From: Chitinophagaceae bacterium
Lineage (GTDB): Bacteria; Bacteroidota; Bacteroidia; Chitinophagales; Chitinophagaceae
Length of the DNA stretch: 6,495 nt
Reading direction: 5' to 3'
Assembly: GCA_003526435.1 (NCBI GenBank)
Contig: DPWF01000385.1
Location: forward strand, 1 to 6,495
Shown here: one piece after another, positions 1 through 5,121 of the stretch
How positions within the stretch are numbered: the first letter of the stretch is position 1
How the letters are laid out: each line of letters begins with the position of its first letter
The notes under the pieces: generated by a model
Told to the model about the DNA's origin: nothing
Databases searched by the model: none
The model's input: the letters and a program-made list of their open reading frames with translations, nothing else
Program-made: the position numbers and the translations under genes

Positions 1-1019
1 GTGTGGAAGTAGCTGCACCGGGTATGGCTTTACTGGGTGAAGCCATTGTAGCCCCCAAAGAAATCATGAAATATTTTGGAACAGACTTATATACTGCCAG
101 AGAATGTGATGTAGCCTATAATGCCACTCAAATGGCTGTACAATGGGATGCACTGGCTACAGGTGATACCCGTATTATGCTGGCTGTTCAACAGGATTTA
201 CTACAAAAACCCTTCGGCTGCACCTGGATCAGTTATACCCGCTGTCATGATGATATTGGCCTGGGGTATGATGACAGCATGATTGCTGCCGCCGGTTTTA
301 ATGCTTATGAGCATCGTAAGTTTTTAAAAGAATATTATTCAGGTGTACATCCTTCTTCAACAGCATCGGGTGCCTTGTTTTCGGTAAATCCTAAAACACA
401 GGATGCGCGTATCAGTGGCTCACTGGCTTCTTTGTGTGGATTGGAGAAAGCCCTGGCTGCCAATGATGAAAAAGCAATGGATACCGCAGCAAAAAAAATA
501 CTACTGATGCAGGCGCAGAGTATTTTCATAGGTGGCATACCCATGCTGTTCTATGGCGATGAAGCAGCTTATACCAATGATTACAGTTATTTAGATGATG
601 AGGGCAAAAGTTATGATAACCGCTGGATGCACCGCCCTGTTATTGACTGGAAGAAGAATGAAAAAACCAAACAACCCGGCACCATAGAGCACCGTATTTT
701 CAGTGGCACCCAACGTTTATTACAACTACGCAAACAATTAGCTGTAACCGGCGACTATAAAAACATCCGTTGGATTACACCACACAATATTCATGTGGCA
801 GGTTTTATAAGGTCGATGGATGATGCACACCTCTATTGCCTGTTCAATTACAGCGATAAAACAGCTTATCTTACCTGGTATGCATTTAAAGAGCAGGGTT
901 ACGGGATCATCAATCTATACGACCACTGGAATGAAGAACGGTTAAGCGTTGGTTCCGATCATGAATACCTGATCATTGAACCCTATTCTTTCTGTGTGTT
1001 GGAAGGGGTTAGGAGTTAG
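1..1019 (+). CDS. Amylosucrase-like GH13 glucosyltransferase, C-terminal half (5' truncated)
   Basis: Only the last ~338 residues are present. The frame is open to the left edge, so the GTG at 3-5 is most likely an internal Val codon, not a start. The stop is TAG at 1017-1019. Numbering from that Val, residues 12-17 (GEAIVA) match the GH13 segment carrying the general acid/base Glu (E13). HDDIG at 82-86 supplies the transition-state-stabilising His-Asp pair. GGIPMLFYGDE (177-187) and DNRWMHRP (205-212) are typical of the amylosucrase branch (GH13 subfamily 4). Similarity to the Neisseria enzyme, as I remember it, runs to the C-terminal domain (EPYSFCVLE). The catalytic nucleophile Asp and the N-terminal domain lie outside the window. 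Amylosucrases transfer glucose from sucrose onto alpha-1,4-glucan; hydrolysing relatives exist, so the exact reaction is uncertain. The last four residues (GVRS) are encoded by the heptamer repeat and look like an acquired tail. The gene converges on VHPO-A. Confidence 0.8.
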   Translation, partial: VEVAAPGMALLGEAIVAPKEIMKYFGTDLYTARECDVAYNATQMAVQWDALATGDTRIMLAVQQDLLQKPFGCTWISYTRCHDDIGLGYDDSMIAAAGFNAYEHRKFLKEYYSGVHPSSTASGALFSVNPKTQDARISGSLASLCGLEKALAANDEKAMDTAAKKILLMQAQSIFIGGIPMLFYGDEAAYTNDYSYLDDEGKSYDNRWMHRPVIDWKKNEKTKQPGTIEHRIFSGTQRLLQLRKQLAVTGDYKNIRWITPHNIHVAGFIRSMDDAHLYCLFNYSDKTAYLTWYAFKEQGYGIINLYDHWNEERLSVGSDHEYLIIEPYSFCVLEGVRS

Positions 1020-1118
1020 GGATTAGGTGGAAGGAACTTATAAATAAATCCTTCCACCTAACCCCTAATCCCTAATCTCTAACTCCTAACCCCACTACCT
1101 AACATCTAAAACCCCTAA
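1005..1118. repeat. Inverted heptamer array (TTAGGGG/TTAGGGA type), element 1
   Basis: The left arm, 1005-1034, reads as heptamers ggggtta, ggagtta, gggatta and then ggtggaagg. The right arm, 1050-1093, read on the minus strand, gives ggggtta, ggagtta, gagatta, gggatta, ggggtta and then ggtggaagg. The right arm thus has the same order with two extra heptamers (44 versus 30 nt). The loop, 1035-1049, is AT-rich. A degenerate continuation (1094-1118) runs to the stop codon of VHPO-A. The array covers the last four codons plus stop of the amylosucrase-like gene and touches the stop of VHPO-A. It is likely a member of a multi-copy intergenic repeat family; copy number cannot be seen from here. Confidence 0.85.
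1019..1065. terminator. Possible bidirectional terminator hairpin between convergent genes
   Basis: The core of element 1 can fold as a stem of 16 pairs with one mismatch (1019-1034 with 1050-1065) around a 15-nt AT-rich loop. It sits between the two convergent stop codons, the expected place for a shared terminator. Neither side has a clear U-run after the stem, so it is not a textbook intrinsic terminator. The role is inferred from position and pairing only. Confidence 0.4.
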
Positions 1119-2659
1119 TCAGCCCCATCGGTTTTGGCCCTTGCAACTGCGTAGGCACCTACTTTATTACCCGTTTCCAATCCTTTTTCACAATCACTTC
1201 TATAATGTATGCCCCCATACATACGTGATACAGACGCTTCTTTCGCCATAGCATCATAAGCCTGTGCCCTTGATGGTACAATATGACTTAATATAGTTGC
1301 TGCGGCTGCACTGAAAGTGGAGTGTCCGGAAATATAGGATGGAAAATTGGGTAAGCCTGTTATGGTTTTAATGGCCGGATTCAGTTGCGATGGACGGGGA
1401 TTGAAATAAAAATACTTCGTATCCCAGCAAACAATAGCGGCATCCATCAACGACATATTGAGTAATGCCATATTTCTGGCCCAACGCACTTCACTGAATT
1501 TCTGATTGATAAAATCTGCATCAGCAATAGCTCCCCAGTGACCCGGAGGAGTGGCTGTTGCAATACCATCGGCCCAGAAATGTGTGATCCTGATTCTCTC
1601 GGCATTGGTATTGTTTACCAGATCGTATATCTCGGCTGTTTCTTTTTTCATCTGCTCACTCGATGTAGATGGTGGTGCAGCCGGACGAAGTGTAGGTGTA
1701 ACTGTTTCATCAAACAGGAAAGGTCTTACCCTACCGAATAAAGGCAGCATTGGCGGACGCTTTGGCGTTTCCATACTGATCCATGGTATTTCGCCACGGG
1801 CAATGGTTTGTGTTTCGAGCGCAGCCCAGTCTGTAGCATTACCTGCTGCAGCGCCTGCCCTGTCGGCTCTTCCGCGGGTGATGAATTTTTGTGCCACTAA
1901 ACGGCCCAATGCTTCTCCTGCTTCAATATCGCTTCTGGTGGCTGTGCCTGCCATTAGTTTTGACAGCATTTGTTCTTCTGCTTTTTTCTGTATGAATGCT
2001 ATTTCTCCTGGGAAAAATAATTTCATCATCTCTGCTGTTACCCCTGCCAGTACTGCATCTTCAGATGGGTAAGAAGGAAGATCAGACTGTGGTAATCGGG
2101 GTTTGATATTGGCATCTGTTTTATACGGTGCCGGTCTGTTGTATAGTTTTTTATAATGCCATGCTGCTACCAGTGCATCATATTGCGCCGCACTGATATA
2201 GGCATACGCCCTTGCAGCATATGGCGGATTGGCAAAAGGAAACAATGGATAAGCAAAAGGATTATTGGCACTGGGGAATGGATAGGTACCATCAGGATTC
2301 TGATACGGTGGTAAATTATATTTGGCCACAAGCTGGCGCATCAGTTCATTCCATCTCAGTACACCACCAGCTCCCCAATATTTAATGGCAGCTTCCTGGT
2401 CTGCCGTAAGATCGCGTTGATATCCTTTTACTTCATTCAGCTCTGCAATATAACCAACAGAACTAACAGCGGCAGGTGCCGCTACAGGAAACTCTGTTGG
2501 ACCTGTTAACAGAACAGGTTTCCAGATACCGGCGTCAATATCTGTTTTGGTGGGCGCTAACATGGGCGCGTCATCGGTTGCATTGGAAACATTTTTGGAG
2601 CAAGACATCTGCACCAACATAATGATTGCCAATGAGCATATGATAAGTATTTTTTTCAT
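1115..2659 (-). CDS. VHPO-A: vanadium haloperoxidase / PAP2-superfamily lipoprotein
   Basis: 514 aa. The frame is open 25 codons further upstream, but the ATG at 2659 is chosen because it begins a clean signal peptide (MKKILIICSL...) ending in a lipobox-like QMSC with Cys20. The upstream codons lie inside barrel-A and give a poor Lys/His-rich leader. A predicted outer-membrane lipoprotein. The C-terminal half carries the full superfamily site: K415-x6-R422-P423, S444-G445-H446, and S478-R479 to H485 and D489. It also has FWAD (361-364) and PPGHW (371-375), shared with VHPO-B. Family members bind vanadate and oxidise halides with peroxide, or act as acid phosphatases; sequence alone does not decide which. 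Residues 149-235 resemble 394-480 as a decayed second copy (PSYPSED against PSYISGH). ATG is 4 nt after the barrel-A stop, so the two are probably one transcript with coupled translation. No clear Shine-Dalgarno. TAG stop adjoins the heptamer array. Confidence 0.85.
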   Translation of the reverse strand: MKKILIICSLAIIMLVQMSCSKNVSNATDDAPMLAPTKTDIDAGIWKPVLLTGPTEFPVAAPAAVSSVGYIAELNEVKGYQRDLTADQEAAIKYWGAGGVLRWNELMRQLVAKYNLPPYQNPDGTYPFPSANNPFAYPLFPFANPPYAARAYAYISAAQYDALVAAWHYKKLYNRPAPYKTDANIKPRLPQSDLPSYPSEDAVLAGVTAEMMKLFFPGEIAFIQKKAEEQMLSKLMAGTATRSDIEAGEALGRLVAQKFITRGRADRAGAAAGNATDWAALETQTIARGEIPWISMETPKRPPMLPLFGRVRPFLFDETVTPTLRPAAPPSTSSEQMKKETAEIYDLVNNTNAERIRITHFWADGIATATPPGHWGAIADADFINQKFSEVRWARNMALLNMSLMDAAIVCWDTKYFYFNPRPSQLNPAIKTITGLPNFPSYISGHSTFSAAAATILSHIVPSRAQAYDAMAKEASVSRMYGGIHYRSDCEKGLETGNKVGAYAVARAKTDGAD

Positions 2660-2663
2660 GGCT

Positions 2664-3629
2664 TTATTTTTTATCAGTGGATGATGTTTTTTCTTTTTTC
2701 TTCTTGGGTGAGAAATCAATAATATAAAAGGCACCGCCTCCTATTGTTGATGCCTGACCCATATTTCTTCCACTCAATGTTATATTGCCGTTTGCGATGA
2801 GCGATAAGCCCTCTACTTTTCTGAGGTTATACTTGAAGTTAAAACCCAGCATACTTGCATTCATTCTGTTACTTACAAAAGGCATATTGTTTCTTGTGAT
2901 GTCGAAACCACCGAGCGTAGTCCATTTGTTCCATACAGCTTCGGCAATCATTCTGCCGGTACGATAGCCTGCCCTTACATTAATAGATGATGCATCGGGC
3001 ATAGCCACTTCATTGGTATTATGTAGTTCTGTGGTGTAATATGATGCTCTGTCGAGTGTTACCTTATCGCGAATAACATAAGTAGCAGAAGCAGTAGTAA
3101 ACCAACTGCCATACTGGTAATCTACCATACCGCGTAACGAAATGGTTTTACTTCTTAAACCAATTGACATAGGTAAAAAATCGGGTGTATAATCCGATAC
3201 GGGTAATGAAACACCGCCAATGGTGTAAAATGACAATGTGCTTTTGCCAAATTCTTTTTCATATGGCATCCATTTTACCCAGAACGATAAGTCCTGTAAA
3301 CCGCTCATACCACTGAGTGTACCAGCAGTAGCTTTGGTTTTTATATAGGGCAATCCAAATAATACATTCAGTTTATCGGATACGCCATAATTCCCCATGT
3401 ATGCCAGCATACTGGTTGATACTGTACCGAGGTTAAGGTTATTTCTTTTGAGTGTTCCTTCCCAGTATTCATCCCAACTACTGTAGTTGTACATGAGACC
3501 GGAACAATAATTATTTTTTGCCATCATAATACCGTCAATTTCTGTTTGTGCGTTCAACGGTGTATATGATAATGCGGCTATAGTAACGAGGCAGACCATC
3601 CGGCACAAGCCTGTTTTTATTTTTTGCAT
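2664..3629 (-). CDS. Barrel-A: MetA-like outer-membrane beta-barrel protein
   Basis: 321 aa. A Sec signal peptide (basic start, hydrophobic 11-24) ends at NA-Q, with cleavage likely after Ala27. The mature part is rich in alternating aromatic/hydrophobic strands with Gly/Asn turns, for example YGVSDKLNVLFGLPYI (81-96), GMSGLQDLSFWVKWMPY (107-123) and FYTIGGVSLPVSDY (134-147). This rhythm (strand, 'G..DL', strand, 'G.S.P..DY') is that of the MetA-type/transporter barrel families and is shared with barrel-B. Likely role: an outer-membrane channel or ligand-binding barrel; the substrate is unknown. No enzyme motif is visible. The last strand appears to end at F306 (FYIIDF), followed by a Lys-rich tail SPKKKKEKTSSTDKK, which is odd for a barrel that should finish on its terminal aromatic. 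The gene ends 4 nt before VHPO-A. No canonical TAnnTTTG promoter box is seen upstream. Confidence 0.75.
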   Translation of the reverse strand: MQKIKTGLCRMVCLVTIAALSYTPLNAQTEIDGIMMAKNNYCSGLMYNYSSWDEYWEGTLKRNNLNLGTVSTSMLAYMGNYGVSDKLNVLFGLPYIKTKATAGTLSGMSGLQDLSFWVKWMPYEKEFGKSTLSFYTIGGVSLPVSDYTPDFLPMSIGLRSKTISLRGMVDYQYGSWFTTASATYVIRDKVTLDRASYYTTELHNTNEVAMPDASSINVRAGYRTGRMIAEAVWNKWTTLGGFDITRNNMPFVSNRMNASMLGFNFKYNLRKVEGLSLIANGNITLSGRNMGQASTIGGGAFYIIDFSPKKKKEKTSSTDKK

Positions 3630-3656
3630 AGCGGGTAGTTTGGTTGATTATTAATT

Positions 3657-3896
3657 GTGAGGGGTTAGGGGTTAGGGATTAGAGGTTAGAGGTTAGGGGG
3701 AAGTTATAAGATAGGCTCTGCAAAGTCTCTCCAGTGGAGTTCTTTGGGCTGTTATCTTATGTTCTCTGCGGTGAGTTCCTTAAAACCTTACGAAGAAAGA
3801 GTCCACCGCAGAGTAATGAATAAAATAGTAGCAATACTACAACCTCCTCCCAACCTCTAACCTCTAATCCCTAATCCCTAATTCCTAAAACCTCAC
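3657..3896. repeat. Inverted heptamer array, element 2 (about 240 bp, long loop)
   Basis: The left arm, 3661-3703, contains heptamers ggggtta (twice), gggatta, gaggtta (twice) and gggggaag. The right arm, 3843-3890, read on the minus strand, gives ggaatta, gggatta (twice), gaggtta, gaggttg and ggaggagg. A perfect 23-bp match joins 3672-3694 and 3852-3874. A 6-bp GTGAGG/CCTCAC pair at 3657-3662 and 3891-3896 may mark the outer ends, but the right one lies in barrel-B codons and could be chance. The 157-nt interior holds a second, unrelated inverted repeat. The right end covers the stop codon of barrel-B. The element fills nearly all of the 255-bp gap between barrel-B and barrel-A; I see no gene in that gap. 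Confidence 0.8.
3764..3813. repeat. Nested inverted repeat CTCTGCGGTG / CACCGCAGAG
   Basis: A perfect 10-bp inverted repeat (3764-3773 and 3804-3813) with a 30-nt spacer lies inside element 2. A looser related stretch, CTCTGC followed by GTGGAGTTCTTT, lies just to the left at 3716-3745 and resembles CTCTGCGGTGAGTTCCTT at 3764-3781. The composition differs from the heptamer arms, so this looks like a second repeat type within the first. It could act as an RNA hairpin in the transcript joining barrel-B to barrel-A; function unknown. Confidence 0.7.
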
Positions 3897-4967
3897 ACTC
3901 ATTCCAATATTCACTGCCAGGTCGGCAAATGCTGCATCTCCCTGTGCTCTTATACCTGTAATTCTTGTTCTTTCCAGGTCAGCATAACTCTGTGTACGGC
4001 TGCGTAGAACAGCTACGGGTACATAAGCATAGAGATTCATTTTTTTGAGTGAATAGGTAACACCTGGTTCTACAGAAGCCACAAAACCTGGTCTTCTGAA
4101 ACCATAACTACCTCCTATCAGGTCTTTTGATGTTACTCTTTCATTTCTGTATCCGGCAGAAAAGGTCAAGCGATTAAAAGTGAAATTGGCACCGAAGCGA
4201 ATCATATACTGATCGGGTACACTCATTACATCACTACCATACAGAATAGCCGTAGCAGCAGGCGTTCCACCTCTTGCAGTTGATACGCCATTGTGTTCAC
4301 GTGGATTCAGGAGGTAAAAGAAATTACCATACAAACTGATGGTGCGAGACAGGGTACGATGCGCATTCAGTTCCAGCGTAAAACCGGTACCGCCATCGCC
4401 CAGTTGAATAGACTGGTCTACAGGGCCCAGTACTTTTGTTCCGGTGCTGGTATGAAAATGATCCTGCACACGGAAATCGCCTGTAGGTAATTTAATACCA
4501 AGGCCTGCCTGTAAACTGAACTTCCCTCCTTTGGCAGGATCTGTAAGCCAATGATAGGCTGTAATACGTGCATCCCCCAATCCGAAAGAACTGGTAAGGT
4601 GGCGGGAAGCTCCTCCATGTTCATATAAAGAAGTACGTGTGTTGGAAATGATGGGTATGCCAAATGTAATGGACCAGCGTTTACTGAGTATACGCGTTAA
4701 ACTGAGGTCAATATTTACACTGTGGTTAATGACCTGTGTGTTGTTTGCAATTCTTTGTTTTTGCTCGTCAGTTCCTACAAAGTGGCGAAAAGAATTGAAG
4801 TATCGTGTATTGGCATTAAAACTCCATTTACTTTGAACAGAGTCGGCTCCAAAAAGATTATCAATAGTACACATGCCACCCACACTTCTGATGGCTACGC
4901 ATCCTTGTGCTATTGATTTTGTATGAATAAAAAAGGTTAAGGTTAGTATTACAATAATTGGTCTCAT
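3885..4967 (-). CDS. Barrel-B: MetA-like outer-membrane beta-barrel protein
   Basis: 360 aa, starting at ATG 4967, which opens a good Sec signal (hydrophobic 3-14, SIA-Q, cleavage likely after Ala20). Mature strands carry the pattern typical of MetA-type phenol-degradation/transporter barrels: FGIPII (102-107), FGLGDARITAYHWL (128-141), LQAGLGIKLPTGDF (152-165) and GDGGTGFTLEL (190-200). The protein ends ...NIGMSVRF, with a terminal Phe as expected for BAM-assembled barrels. The mature N-terminus has two Cys, C23 and C33 (C-x9-C, GCVAIRSVGGMC), which suggests a disulfide; lipid attachment at C23 is a weaker alternative because -3 is Ala. It is a likely channel or ligand carrier with unknown substrate. 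It follows VHPO-B by 154 bp and precedes barrel-A after element 2. The TAG stop is continuous with element 2. Confidence 0.75.
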   Translation of the reverse strand: MRPIIVILTLTFFIHTKSIAQGCVAIRSVGGMCTIDNLFGADSVQSKWSFNANTRYFNSFRHFVGTDEQKQRIANNTQVINHSVNIDLSLTRILSKRWSITFGIPIISNTRTSLYEHGGASRHLTSSFGLGDARITAYHWLTDPAKGGKFSLQAGLGIKLPTGDFRVQDHFHTSTGTKVLGPVDQSIQLGDGGTGFTLELNAHRTLSRTISLYGNFFYLLNPREHNGVSTARGGTPAATAILYGSDVMSVPDQYMIRFGANFTFNRLTFSAGYRNERVTSKDLIGGSYGFRRPGFVASVEPGVTYSLKKMNLYAYVPVAVLRSRTQSYADLERTRITGIRAQGDAAFADLAVNIGMSVRF

Positions 4968-5008
4968 GTTAGATTAGGTTTGGTTTCTTTAGGCAATAAA
5001 CAAACGGG

Positions 5009-5026
5009 TTGTACAAATAGGTACAA
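5009..5026. promoter_or_regulatory. Candidate operator dyad TTGTAC-N6-GTACAA
   Basis: A perfect 6+6 bp inverted repeat with a 6-nt spacer, centred about 50 bp upstream of the barrel-B ATG, in the VHPO-B/barrel-B gap. Size and symmetry fit a binding site for a dimeric regulator. A smaller dyad, CTGTT-N5-AACAG (5029-5043), lies next to it. The regulator is unknown, and no clear Bacteroidota -7 box (TAnnTTTG) is found alongside. Confidence 0.35.
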
Positions 5027-5067
5027 TGCTGTTCTTTTAACAGGTAAAAGGTTCGATTGATTATCTG

Positions 5068-5091
5068 GTCAACACTGGTTCGTTTGTTGAC
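5068..5091. repeat. Small inverted repeat GTCAACA-N10-TGTTGAC
   Basis: A perfect 7-bp inverted repeat with a 10-nt spacer, about 30 nt past the VHPO-B stop on the minus strand. A further hairpin, TTGGTC-N4-GACCAA (5129-5144), lies in the last codons of VHPO-B. Neither is followed by a U-run, so a plain intrinsic terminator is unlikely. Together they might pause, process or protect the transcript end, or be protein-binding sites. Confidence 0.4.
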
Positions 5092-5121
5092 TGTATCGTT
5101 TCAGCTTCTGAATATCAGTAG

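Noticed and set aside
3..5. GTG as the true start of the amylosucrase-like gene
   Set aside because: The protein begins mid-domain just before the acid/base Glu segment, so half the enzyme must lie upstream of the window.
1005..1118. CRISPR array
   Set aside because: Units are 7 bp, contiguous and in inverted arms; there are no spacers and no cas genes.
1551..2072. Long plus-strand open frame (173 codons) opposite VHPO-A
   Set aside because: It is antisense to a strongly supported gene, has no recognisable domain and no gene-like start context; treated as a shadow.
2664..2712. Programmed frameshift fusing barrel-A to VHPO-A at the A-rich tract
   Set aside because: The VHPO-A frame is +1 relative to barrel-A, so common -1 slippage would not reach it, and VHPO-A has its own start and signal peptide.
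2660..2734. Upstream extension of VHPO-A (25 more codons to an ATG at 2734)
   Set aside because: It overlaps the 3' end of barrel-A, gives a basic leader, and would bury the clean lipoprotein signal that starts at 2659.
3661..3703. Telomere-like end sequence
   Set aside because: The repeat resembles TTAGGG but is short, degenerate, internal and inverted between genes, so it is an intergenic repeat, not a chromosome end.
3630..3884. Small gene or tRNA in the barrel-B/barrel-A gap
   Set aside because: The gap is filled by the repeat element; no convincing reading frame, cloverleaf or start context was seen.
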